This document shows positions 30,976 to 40,200 of a DNA stretch of 64,000 nucleotides, piece by piece; positions within the stretch are counted from its first letter, which is position 1; the number at the start of each line of letters is the position of its first letter. The stretch spans positions 16,784 through 80,783 of the forward strand of contig QCIR01000006.1 in NCBI GenBank assembly GCA_003216575.1. Reading direction: 5' to 3'. Origin of the DNA: Prochlorococcus sp. AG-402-M23. GTDB lineage: Bacteria > Cyanobacteriota > Cyanobacteriia > PCC-6307 > Cyanobiaceae. The notes beneath the pieces are model-generated. The model did no database searches. It saw nothing but the letters and a program-made list of their open reading frames with translations, and was not told the origin of the DNA. A program made the position numbers and the translations under genes.

Positions 30976-31437
30976 ATGACTAGCAACAAAAATCTTGGTA
31001 ATGCTGGTGAGTTTTATGTTCTCGCTCAATTAGCACAACTTGGTTATATCGCTGGAAAGACCGATGACGGACAAACTCTTATAGATGTAATTGCAACCGA
31101 TGAAGAAACACTTAAGACAGTAAACATCCAAGTAAAGGCAACTGGTGATTATGGAAAAATCCCATCTTGGATTATGAGCAAAAAGAACGAGCAAGTTCAC
31201 CAGACTCTTTGGTATGTACTTGTTCAAATTGGAGGAGAATCAGAGATGCCGAATTTTTATATTTACCATTCTTCAGAAATTGGCCCTTGGCTTAAGAATG
31301 ATCATTCTTATTGGTTGAGTGTTCCTAAGAAAAATGGTGAACCGAGAAAAGATACAGATATGCGAAGATTTAGACCAACTGCTGAAGAGTTAGAAAAGCA
31401 CAAAGGTAATTGGGAAAAAATGTTTGAGGAGGCATAA
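30976..31437 (+). CDS. PD-(D/E)XK nuclease-like protein
   Basis: One hundred and fifty-three residues. NAGEFYVLAQLAQLGY (Glu12), IDVIAT (Asp37) and NIQVKATGDYG (Gln52-Val-Lys54) form the core E..D..QxK layout of a small PD-(D/E)XK domain, as in Holliday-junction-resolvase-like and DUF4365-like proteins. The C-terminal half is helical. It precedes a GIY-YIG gene by 7 bases. Confidence 0.65.
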   Translation: MTSNKNLGNAGEFYVLAQLAQLGYIAGKTDDGQTLIDVIATDEETLKTVNIQVKATGDYGKIPSWIMSKKNEQVHQTLWYVLVQIGGESEMPNFYIYHSSEIGPWLKNDHSYWLSVPKKNGEPRKDTDMRRFRPTAEELEKHKGNWEKMFEEA

Positions 31438-31444
31438 TGAATAA

Positions 31445-32119
31445 ATGAGCGAAGGAATTGTCTACGTACTAACTAATCCTGCGATGCCAAGGATGGTGAA
31501 AATTGGCAGGACAGGAAAAGGAATTGATGCTCGTTTATCTGGCTTATATACAACTGGAGTGCCACTTCCTTTTGAATGTGAATATGCAGCAAGAGTTAAA
31601 GATCAAAACGAAGTTGAATCAGCTTTCCACTTAGCTTTTGGACCCTATCGAGTTAATCCAAAAAGAGAGTTTTTTAATATCGAGCCAGAGCAAGCAATTA
31701 CTTTGCTCAAATTAATGGCATTAGAAGACGTCACACCAGTCGTTCAAAAAGAAGCTGAAAGCGTTGATATAGAAGCCAAAGCTTCAACTGAAAAATTCAA
31801 AAAAGCCAGAAGACCTAACTTAAATCTCTGGACTATGGGTTTTATGGGCGAAGAAGTTTTGTTCAAGGATGGAAAAACAAAAGCAAAGGTTATTTATGAC
31901 GGTTGGATTGAACCAGAAGGGCATAACCCAGATAATGGGAAAGTTTCATTAACGAGTTTCACCAAAGAATTACTTTCTCTCCCTCTCGATGCAAGACCAA
32001 ATATCAAACCATATTGGGTACTTAACGGAAAAACTCTTACTGAGTTATATAACGAGTGGGAGGATGCAGGTTTCCCAAATAGATCCGAAAAAAAAAAAGG
32101 AATGACAAACAAAACATGA
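31445..32119 (+). CDS. GIY-YIG domain protein, T5orf172/MUG113-like
   Basis: Two hundred and twenty-four residues. Residues 5-95 show the GIY-YIG variant found in T5orf172-like proteins: IVYVLTNPAMPRMVKIGRT, ARLSGLYTTGVPLPFE, then REFFNI. The C-terminal 110 residues hold a second module (LFKDGKTKAKVIYDGWIEPE ... VLNGKTLTELYNEW), likely DNA-binding and unrelated to the nuclease fold. The stop overlaps the next start (ATGA). Such proteins occur in phages and defence or mobile regions. Confidence 0.7.
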   Translation: MSEGIVYVLTNPAMPRMVKIGRTGKGIDARLSGLYTTGVPLPFECEYAARVKDQNEVESAFHLAFGPYRVNPKREFFNIEPEQAITLLKLMALEDVTPVVQKEAESVDIEAKASTEKFKKARRPNLNLWTMGFMGEEVLFKDGKTKAKVIYDGWIEPEGHNPDNGKVSLTSFTKELLSLPLDARPNIKPYWVLNGKTLTELYNEWEDAGFPNRSEKKKGMTNKT

Positions 32120-32439
32120 TTTCTAATCATGATCTTGTTTTAGAAAAGATTCCTAATCCAGAGAATACATCCTCTGATTACATAGAGATATGGGAGAAAT
32201 TTGCTCTAACAATGAATGCTTATGAGGTATGTGGCGACTCTGAAAAAGCTTTTGAGACAAGGGATAAAGTATTCAAGGATCCTTTAATTGCTTCTTTAAC
32301 AGAACTTCGATGCGCTTTATTTGTTGTTCAACGTCATCATCGTTGGAACTCTCCTTATTCAGTGCCTGGTGAAGATAAAAGGATAGTTCAACTACTTAAA
32401 TTAATTAGAGAGAAAGTGAAAAAAAGAGATTTGAAATAA
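32116..32439 (+). CDS. Hypothetical protein coupled to the GIY-YIG gene
   Basis: One hundred and seven residues, helical (SDYIEIWEKFALTMNAYEVC; LRCALFVVQRHHRWN). It overlaps the GIY-YIG stop by 4 bases. No family recognised; a partner or immunity function is possible but unproven. Confidence 0.55.
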   Translation: MISNHDLVLEKIPNPENTSSDYIEIWEKFALTMNAYEVCGDSEKAFETRDKVFKDPLIASLTELRCALFVVQRHHRWNSPYSVPGEDKRIVQLLKLIREKVKKRDLK

Positions 32440-32538
32440 TTGAAGCTAAGAACAAAAAAGAAATACTGAAGCTAGATCTAAATTAAAGAATTTAAATATG
32501 TCATAGAGTTATAGTTAATCATAATAAGTAAATGAAGG

Positions 32539-32844
32539 ATGCCTAATAGACCTAAAGATGAAACAAGGTGGGATCAAATTCTTCAAGTCAGTGTCACAGA
32601 AGAAGTAAAGACCTCTATTGCCAAAATCTCAGAAAAGACTGGGAAAAGTCAAAGTAGTGTAATTCGAGAGTTGATTGACTAATCTCTCAAATCCAATGCC
32701 ACCTTTAAGAGTCACGGAGAGAAATCTCAATGGCTTAATCAAACAGAATCTAAATTAAATGACTTTAAATCTCTTCTAGGGAAGGAGCTAATAAGCAAAG
32801 AAGAATATGAAGCAATGAGAAAAAATTTATTAGGACTTTGTTAA
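32539..32844 (+). pseudogene. Ribbon-helix-helix regulator split by an in-frame stop
   Basis: The first 47 codons give a RHH domain (WDQILQVSVTEEVKTSIAKI...SSVIRELID), then TAA. The same frame stays open for 53 more codons and ends in ISKEEYEAMRKNLLGLC, which looks like a SHOCT-type C-terminal helix. Total frame is 102 codons. The first part could still function alone as a 47-residue regulator. Confidence 0.6.
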
Positions 32845-33121
32845 ACGACATATAAAGGTTGACAATTCATGTATAGTGTCGCCAGACAACGTTGAATACA
32901 TCAACTAGTCACCTCCGTCGCTTTTGCGTCCCTTATCGACGATCAACTACCTAGAGATCACTTCAGGGAGAAAACCCTTGAATATTTACTAGGAGAACGC
33001 CGATTTTATCCAGAGGGGAAAACGATTGTTCGGAAACCAGGGCCCGCTTAGACCGCTTGATCTAAGTAAGGAAAGACCTGTACGGAGAAATCAGAGCAGT
33101 TCCTAAGCCTCTTGGTTTCCC
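32845..33121 (+). promoter_or_regulatory. Structured GC-rich leader or origin before the HTH-RepA pair
   Basis: No ORF. GGAAACCAGG (33032-33041) pairs with CTTGGTTTCC (33111-33120), closing a region with two inner stems: CTTAGA/TCTAAG (33047-33066) and AGGAA/TTCCT. The outer stem ends one base before the next ATG. Composition is clearly richer in GC than the surroundings. It may be a replication origin, a translational switch, or the start of a structured RNA. Confidence 0.5.
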
Positions 33122-33388
33122 ATGTCTAATAGTTTCCGTGAATTGGTATCACAACGTGATGCTGCCTATGCCTTAAGCACTAGTGAAAGAACACTTGCTC
33201 GACTAAGAGCTACTGGAGTTTTACCCATTGGTCGATGTTGGCAAAGAAAGAATCCAACCAATAAAAATAGTCACTGTCTATATAACCTCGAAGCTTGTAT
33301 AGAAGTCCTTAGCGGACAATCCAAAGCAGCTGAAATAGAGCAGGACTTGTTATCTCAATCACGAGTTCAAGAACTCGCAGAGGGATAA
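33122..33388 (+). CDS. Helix-turn-helix DNA-binding protein (excisionase-like)
   Basis: Eighty-eight residues: FRELVSQRDAAYALSTSERT LARLRATGVLPIGRCW resembles a MerR/excisionase winged helix, where the wing holds an Arg-rich turn. It is 3 bases before the AAA gene, a pair often seen in mobile elements, where the small protein serves as a recombination directionality factor or replication initiator. Confidence 0.6.
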   Translation: MSNSFRELVSQRDAAYALSTSERTLARLRATGVLPIGRCWQRKNPTNKNSHCLYNLEACIEVLSGQSKAAEIEQDLLSQSRVQELAEG

Positions 33389-33391
33389 AAA

Positions 33392-34459
33392 ATGACTGAC
33401 AACTTAAAAGCTGCCAGCCAGGGTGATATACGTAAACCCAGGTTAGCAAAAACGAGTGCAAGTAGGCATGACTACTTCCCCCATGTAGGAAAAGGTCCTA
33501 AAAGTATAGATGAGTTATTAAAACGTCGACGACCAGCCGAGTGGATTGTTGACCTATTCGGAGCACGAGGTGCATGTGTATTACTTGCCGGTGAAAGCGG
33601 TGCAGGTAAGACATCGCTTCTTTATCAAATGGCTAACGCAATATCAAAGGGCAAGTTGTTTATGGGGCAACTAAATACAGTTAAAAACAAAGTTCTAATT
33701 CATCAAGCTGATGAAAGCGTGAATAACGCCCTCGATAAATTACAGCTAATGGGTATAGACGCTGGTATTGATTTCCTATTCGGAGAGGATGGTTGGGATA
33801 CTCTTGATATTGATCGGATACGGAGGGAAGTAAAAGAAGGTGGTTATGGTGTTCTGTTCTTAGACAGTGTCACAACATTGCTTACTAATAGAGGTTATTC
33901 GATGCGAGATCCAGAGTTTGCAAGTCCTCTCTATGAACTCAATTCTCTAGCTAGCGAATTAAATATCTTGATCGTATGTAATGCCCATCTACGAAAGCCA
34001 GAGGGTATTAGACAAGAAGTTTGTATTCACGATGTCATTGGAGCTGGAACACAATCAGGTGCAGTTAGTGATACTTGGGGACTTTGGTCGGCAACAAAAC
34101 CTGAATTTGAGAATCACTATGTGTTGAAATGTCTCGGAAAAAGGAACTGTCAGAAAGGAACAATCATGCACCTGCAAGGAAACGAAGAAGACTTCAGTTG
34201 GTATTTAAAAAGTGTTGGGAAAGATGATCTCTTACCTAAGAAAAAGCAGGAATTAAGGAATCAAGTTCTACTACTGCTTCACAAAGATGATATTTGGAGA
34301 ACTGCTAATGAAATTGCATTAGCTATTGGATCTAATCCAGAACATACAAGACGTATTTGTAAAAAATTATTTCTTGAAAGAGAAATTGCAAGAGAACAAC
34401 GATCCTCAAATGGCGGGCGACCACTGTGGCTTTACGGTCCAAAGACTTTTCCTACATAG
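33392..34459 (+). CDS. RepA-like AAA (RecA-fold) ATPase
   Basis: Three hundred and fifty-five residues. Walker A is GESGAGKTS (67-75), Walker B is YGVLFLDSVTTL (near 155-166), and ILIVCNAHLRKPEG follows as sensor region. The C-terminal 80 residues form a winged helix (IALAIGSNPEHTRRICKKLF). This is the AAA_25/RepA type of hexameric helicase used by plasmids and integrated elements. It probably replicates or processes the excised element. Confidence 0.75.
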   Translation: MTDNLKAASQGDIRKPRLAKTSASRHDYFPHVGKGPKSIDELLKRRRPAEWIVDLFGARGACVLLAGESGAGKTSLLYQMANAISKGKLFMGQLNTVKNKVLIHQADESVNNALDKLQLMGIDAGIDFLFGEDGWDTLDIDRIRREVKEGGYGVLFLDSVTTLLTNRGYSMRDPEFASPLYELNSLASELNILIVCNAHLRKPEGIRQEVCIHDVIGAGTQSGAVSDTWGLWSATKPEFENHYVLKCLGKRNCQKGTIMHLQGNEEDFSWYLKSVGKDDLLPKKKQELRNQVLLLLHKDDIWRTANEIALAIGSNPEHTRRICKKLFLEREIAREQRSSNGGRPLWLYGPKTFPT

Positions 34460-34505
34460 GGTATGTAGATAAAGCACACACAAAAACATAATATTGAGGC
34501 AAGCT

Positions 34506-34532
34506 ATGAAGCAAAGATCAAATGTTTCTTGA
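34506..34532 (+). promoter_or_regulatory. Eight-codon leader ORF coupled to hsdM
   Basis: ATG at 34506 with GAGG upstream opens MKQRSNVS and stops at TGA, which overlaps the TTG start of hsdM (TTGA). This places ribosomes next to the weak hsdM start and could set methylase output. It may also be an old start of hsdM lost by a shift. Confidence 0.4.
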
Positions 34533-36106
34533 GCGACCAACTTGCCCCAGGCGTCACAGCAGAATCAGTTCTTACAGGCGATCTTCGTAATAAGGTAGAT
34601 GGTATTTGGGATGCCTTTTGGAGTGGTGGAATATCAAATCCATTAGAAGTTCTAGAACAATTAACGTATTTACTTTTCATCCGTCGATTGGATGAATTAC
34701 AAACTCTTGAAGAAAACAAAGCAAATAGAACTGGGAAACAAATAGAGCGAAGAATCTTTCCTGAAGGTAACGATCAAGAAGATCGATCATGGGATGATCT
34801 TCGCTGGAGTCGTTTTAAACAAAAAAGTCCTGCTGAGATGTTCTCCATCATGGGAGAACGAGTATTTCCCTTTCTTCAAGCGCTAGGGGAAGAAGGCAGT
34901 ACATACGCAGGGCATATGAAAGATGCTCGCTTCACGATCCCGACAGGTGCACTACTTTCCAAAGTTGTTGATCTGCTTGATGCTGTCCCGATGCAAGACA
35001 GAGATACGAAAGGCGATATTTATGAATACATGCTTGGCAAACTTGCAACTGCAGGAACAAACGGACAATTCCGTACGCCGCGTCACATCATCCAATTAAT
35101 GGTTGAGATGACACAGCCAACAGCGAAAGATGTCATATGTGATCCAGCCAGTGGAACAGCAGGATTCTTAGTTCAAGCAGGTGAATATTTACGTAAGACT
35201 GATCCAACTCTTTTAACTGATCCAGAGAAAAAGAATCACTTCAACCATGGGTTATTTCATGGATTTGATTTTGATTCGACAATGCTACGTATCGGCAGTA
35301 TGAACATGTTGCTCCATGGTGTTGAAGATCCAAATATCAGCTATCGAGATTCTCTTTCTGATGAGGTTTCTGACAGAGAAGATCGTTACACCTTGATTTT
35401 GGCCAATCCACCTTTTGCTGGATCTTTGGATTACGAGGCAACTTCTCAAAAGCTTCAACGAGTTGTCAAAACAAAGAAGACAGAATTGTTATTTGTAGCT
35501 TTGTTCTTACAGCTGCTCAAGCCTGGTGGCAGAGCAGCTGTCATTGTTCCTGATGGAGTTTTATTTGGTTCATCAAAAGCTCATAAAGAGCTACGACGTT
35601 CATTAGTAGAAGATCATTTCCTTGAAGGAATTGTGTCTTTACCTTCAGGTGTCTTTAAGCCTTATGCAGGAGTTAGTACAGCAATCTTGCTATTCACGAA
35701 AACAGGAAAAGGTGGCACAGAGAATGTTTGGTTCTATGACATGCAAGCTGATGGATGGAGCTTGGATGACAAGCGCAATCCACTACTGCCAATTGAAAAG
35801 ATTGGGCCTACTCCAAAAGCCGGTCTAGGTGAAGGGGAACATGACAAGAACAATCTCCCTGATTGCTTGAAGCGTTGGACAGAGCGAACAGGATCAGAAC
35901 AAGAACGACCCAAAACAGAACAGAGTTTTTGTGTCAGCAAAGAGGAGATAAAAGAACAGGGATATGACTTAAGCCTGAATCGCTACAAAGAGATCGTCTA
36001 TGAAGAAGTAGAGCATCGCCCACCATTAGAAATTCTTGCTGAATTAAGAGAACTAGAATCTGAGATTTCTAAAGGCATGGATGAACTTGAGGAGATGTTG
36101 CGATGA
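34529..36106 (+). CDS. hsdM: Type I restriction-modification system, methyltransferase subunit M
   Basis: Five hundred and twenty-five residues. The N-terminal HsdM bundle (NPLEVLEQLTYLLFIRRLDE) is followed by the SAM site region CDPASGTAGFLVQAGEYL (near 210) and the N6-adenine catalytic motif NPPF (near residue 293). The C-terminal coiled coil should dock HsdS. TTG is the only start that keeps the conserved N-terminus. It overlaps hsdS by 4 bases. Confidence 0.95.
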   Translation: MSDQLAPGVTAESVLTGDLRNKVDGIWDAFWSGGISNPLEVLEQLTYLLFIRRLDELQTLEENKANRTGKQIERRIFPEGNDQEDRSWDDLRWSRFKQKSPAEMFSIMGERVFPFLQALGEEGSTYAGHMKDARFTIPTGALLSKVVDLLDAVPMQDRDTKGDIYEYMLGKLATAGTNGQFRTPRHIIQLMVEMTQPTAKDVICDPASGTAGFLVQAGEYLRKTDPTLLTDPEKKNHFNHGLFHGFDFDSTMLRIGSMNMLLHGVEDPNISYRDSLSDEVSDREDRYTLILANPPFAGSLDYEATSQKLQRVVKTKKTELLFVALFLQLLKPGGRAAVIVPDGVLFGSSKAHKELRRSLVEDHFLEGIVSLPSGVFKPYAGVSTAILLFTKTGKGGTENVWFYDMQADGWSLDDKRNPLLPIEKIGPTPKAGLGEGEHDKNNLPDCLKRWTERTGSEQERPKTEQSFCVSKEEIKEQGYDLSLNRYKEIVYEEVEHRPPLEILAELRELESEISKGMDELEEMLR

Positions 36107-37242
36107 GCACAGAAAAAATTGAAATTAAGAACCTAATTGAAAAAGTGATCAAGTTGGATCCTAAAACTTACTTCGATGAAAATTATTTTAAATATATTGA
36201 TTTAGGAAGTATCTCTCAAAGTAAAAAATGTATAGAAAAAATAGCACCTATTAAAACAAATGAAGCCCCTTCAAGAGCCAGACAACTAATAAGATCAAAT
36301 GATGTACTGGTTTCTACAGTTAGACCAAACCTAAATGGCGTAGCTCGAATTTCATCAGAGCATGATGGTGCAATCGCTTCAACTGGATTCTGTGTACTTC
36401 GTCCAAAAGCTGATCTGCTTGATAGTAAATATCTCTTTCATTGGGTTTGTTCATACAACTTCGTTAGAGATATGTCTCACAAAGCTACTGGCGCTAGCTA
36501 CCCGGCTGTTAGCGATAAAATTGTAAAGGACTCAAAGATTCCACTCCCCCCGCTCGATGAGCAGAGGCAAATTGCGAAGATTTTGGATAAAAGTAATTAT
36601 TTAATAGATACCTCAAAAAATTTTAACGACTTACTAGACAAATTAGCCTTATCTTATTTCTCTCAAAAAGTTATTGATCTTTGTCCAGATGAAAAAAAAC
36701 TTGGAGATATTGTAAGTTTCAAAGGAGGAGGTACGCCTAAGAAAGAAATAAAAGAATATTGGAATGGTAATATTCCATGGGCTTCTGTAAAAGATTTCAA
36801 ATCAAATCAATTATCAACGACAAAAGAATATATTTCACACCTAGGTTTGCAAAATAGTTCTGCCAACTTAATCCCAATTGGAACAATTATAATTCCTACA
36901 AGAATGGCACTAGGCAAAGCCGCTATTAATTCAGTTGAGCTAGCAATAAACCAAGATTTAAAAGCTCTAATACCAAAACAAAAATTTATTACTCAATATT
37001 TACTATCAGCTCTACAAATAAAAAAAGAATCAATAATAAAGCTTGGACAAGGAGCAACAGTTAAGGGCATAACTATTGATGTTTTGAAAAATGTCAAAAT
37101 TCCTTTTCCATCTATTTCAGAACAAAAAAAAATTTCTACTTCACTTGAAAAAATAAATAGTTTGAAAAAAATTTCTCAAAAATCAGAGAAGAGATCAAAG
37201 GAAATAAAAGACTCAATCCTTATGGGATTTTTTCAAGGTTAA
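36103..37242 (+). CDS. hsdS: Type I restriction-modification system, specificity subunit S
   Basis: Three hundred and seventy-nine residues with two target-recognition domains. Each is closed by a conserved helical spacer: PLPPLDEQRQIAKILDKSN near residue 147 and PFPSISEQKKISTSLEKIN near 344. The second domain opens with VSFKGGGTPKKE. The two halves each read one part of a bipartite DNA site. The second half is much more AT-rich than the first, as if domains had been shuffled. Confidence 0.93.
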   Translation: MSTEKIEIKNLIEKVIKLDPKTYFDENYFKYIDLGSISQSKKCIEKIAPIKTNEAPSRARQLIRSNDVLVSTVRPNLNGVARISSEHDGAIASTGFCVLRPKADLLDSKYLFHWVCSYNFVRDMSHKATGASYPAVSDKIVKDSKIPLPPLDEQRQIAKILDKSNYLIDTSKNFNDLLDKLALSYFSQKVIDLCPDEKKLGDIVSFKGGGTPKKEIKEYWNGNIPWASVKDFKSNQLSTTKEYISHLGLQNSSANLIPIGTIIIPTRMALGKAAINSVELAINQDLKALIPKQKFITQYLLSALQIKKESIIKLGQGATVKGITIDVLKNVKIPFPSISEQKKISTSLEKINSLKKISQKSEKRSKEIKDSILMGFFQG

Positions 37243-37249
37243 AAGTCTA

Positions 37250-40200
37250 ATGTCTTCTCCTCAATTCCATTTTATTAATAGTCAGTGGCCCTTCCTTTTA
37301 GAGTCATCATCAAAAGTTGAAAGGACTACTCTTAGAGATCCTAGAACAGCCTGTTTCTATGCACGTCGTACAACAGAGTTAGTCGTCGAATGGATTTATG
37401 AACACGACAATACTCTTAGACGCCCATACGAATCATCACTATCAAACCTAATTCATGCTTTTGATTTCAGAGAATTAGTTGGAGAACAACTGCTAGGAAA
37501 ATTCAAGCTCTTAAAGGATTTAGGGAATAAAGCAGTTCATAGGAATGACCCAATCAGTCAAGGAAATGCAGTACTTGCAGCATCAGAACTTTTTCAAATT
37601 CTTCGTTGGTTTGCTCTTACCTATGGGCGTAATCCCCAAGCAGTTAAAGGACTTAAGTTTGATAAAAAGCTTTTACCAAAAGGCAATGAAGTCCCTGAAC
37701 AAACCAAACAACAAATAGCCACTCTTGCTGGTCAATTAAGTGAAAGGGATAAGGAGCTACGAGAAGCACAAGCTAAAAACACTTCTCATCAAGATGAATT
37801 AGAGCGTTTACGCAAAGAACTCGCAGAGATCAAGAAAGCAAATAAAGCGACACAAGAACCGGAAGAAGACATCACGGAATATGAGACTCGCAAGCTTTAT
37901 ATCGATCACTACTTAGAAGAAGCAGGATGGCAATTAGGGAAGGGCCGCTCTGACGAAATAAAGGTTAATGGAATGCCCAATAACGAAGGGATTGGCTTTG
38001 TTGATTATGTGCTTTGGGGTGATGATGGAAAACCACTTGCATTAGTAGAAGCTAAAAAGACAAGCAAAGATCCGATCATCGGACAACAGCAAGCAAAGTT
38101 ATATGCAGATTGCTTAGAGACTCAATTCGGTCAACGACCAATCATCTTTTTATCAAATGGCTATCGACATTTGATATGGGATGACCACAATTATCCGCGT
38201 CGTGATGTTCAAGGTTTCTACAAAAAAGATGAACTGGAGTTATTGATCCGTAGAAGAGAAAGCCTAAAGCCACTCAAAGATACAAAGATCAGCAAAAGCA
38301 TTACTGGACGGGATTACCAGCAAAGAGCAATTAGATGTATCACTGAATCGCTTGAATTAAAGAAGCGCAAAGCACTTCTTGTTATGGCGACAGGAACAGG
38401 AAAAACACGGACTGTTATTAGCCTCTGTGATCTATTGATTCGATGCAACTGGGTCAAGAGAGTCTTGTTCTTAGCTGATCGAACTGCACTTGTTAATCAA
38501 GCAGAAAAAGCATTTAAGGCACATCTACCAGATTGCAGCCCTGTGAATCTTGTCACCAATAGAGAGGGAGAAGGAAGAGTTTTCTTAAGTACTTATCCAA
38601 CAATGAGTAACTTAATTGATAGTGAAGATCAATCAGGTCAAAGACGTTTTGGAGTTGGTCATTTTGATCTCGTTGTCATTGACGAGGCTCATAGAAGTGT
38701 TTACCAGAAATATGCTGCAATTTTTGATTACTTCGATAGTCTTCTTGTTGGCTTAACTGCAACTCCTAAAGAAGAAATCGATAGGAACACCTATGGATTA
38801 TTTGATCTTGATATTGGGATGCCCACTGATGAATATGGATTTACACAAGCCGTCGAAGACAAGTTCCTTAATCCCTTTAAAGCATTATCTGTTCCTTTAC
38901 ATTTTGTTCGAGAAGGTATTCGTTATGACGAACTTTCAGACGAAGAAAAAGCTGAATGGGATGAGATGGAATGGCAAGAAGAACAAGCTCCTCCCAATCA
39001 GGTCACTTCAGGTGCTTTAAATAAATGGCTTTTCAATGAAGACACTGTCGACAAAGTTCTTGAACACCTTTGGACCCATGGTCAGAGAGCAGAAGATAGT
39101 GACCGACTTGGAAAAACAATTATCTTTGCTAAGAACCATGATCATGCTGTCTTTATTGAAGATCGATTCAATGCCAACTATCCACACTTAAATGGTCATT
39201 CTGCACGCGTTATCGATAATTACGCACCTTATGCACAAAGTATGATTGAGGATTTTTCTGATCCACAAAAATCATTAGACATTGCCATCTCAGTAGACAT
39301 GCTTGACACAGGTATTGATGTCCCTGAAATCGTCAACCTTGTCTTCTTTAAGTTGGTTAGATCAAAGACAAAATTCTGGCAAATGGTTGGAAGAGGAACA
39401 AGACTATGCCCTGATTTGTTTGGTCCCGGTTTTGATAAAAGCTTCTTTTGGATTTTTGATTATTGCCAAAACCTTGAATTTTTCCTTGGACAAGGTGGTG
39501 TCGAGAGTGGTTCGAAGCAAGAAACAATCTCAGCAAAGTTGTTCAAAATTCGTCTTGAGTTACTTCAATCTCTAGATCAAGGAGGACATAAAGATCCATC
39601 CTCTGGCCTGCTAAATGATGACTTAACTCAACTGCCAAAAAGCTTTAGTCAACATCGTGCACAAATAGCTGGTTCCTTAAAGGCAGACGTCACTTCATGT
39701 AATCCAGATAATTTTCTAATTAGACCACACCTCGAACAAGTTGAACGCTTTAGCAAAGCTGAAACATGGGGTGGAATCAATGAATCAGACCGGAGTGTTT
39801 TATCTGGAACGATTGCATACCTACCTTTTGGATTAGAAGCAGATGATCCCGATGCAAAACGTTTTGATCTATTACTCTACAAACTTCAAATCACTCAACT
39901 CAGACAAGAACCTATTTATCAAACACTTCAGCAACAAGTTCAAGAAATTGCTGGCTTGCTTTCAGAAAAAGAAAGTATCCCAATGGTTGCAGCAGAATTA
40001 TCACTTATCCAAGACTTGCAAACTAATGAATGGTGGCAAGATGCCACTGCCTTGATGCTCGAGAACGTAAGAAGAAAGTTACGGGGACTTGTTGGGTTGA
40101 TTGAAAAGAAAGCTAGAAAGCCTCTTTATACAAACTTTGAAGACACGATTGGATCAGGCGAATTAGTTGATAGCGCTCAACTCTTAGCTTCAGATGAATT

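Noticed and set aside
32853..32875. TTGACA and TATAGT as a promoter
   Set aside because: The two hexamers are only about 8 bases apart, too close for a sigma-70 promoter; only the TATAGT part may be real.
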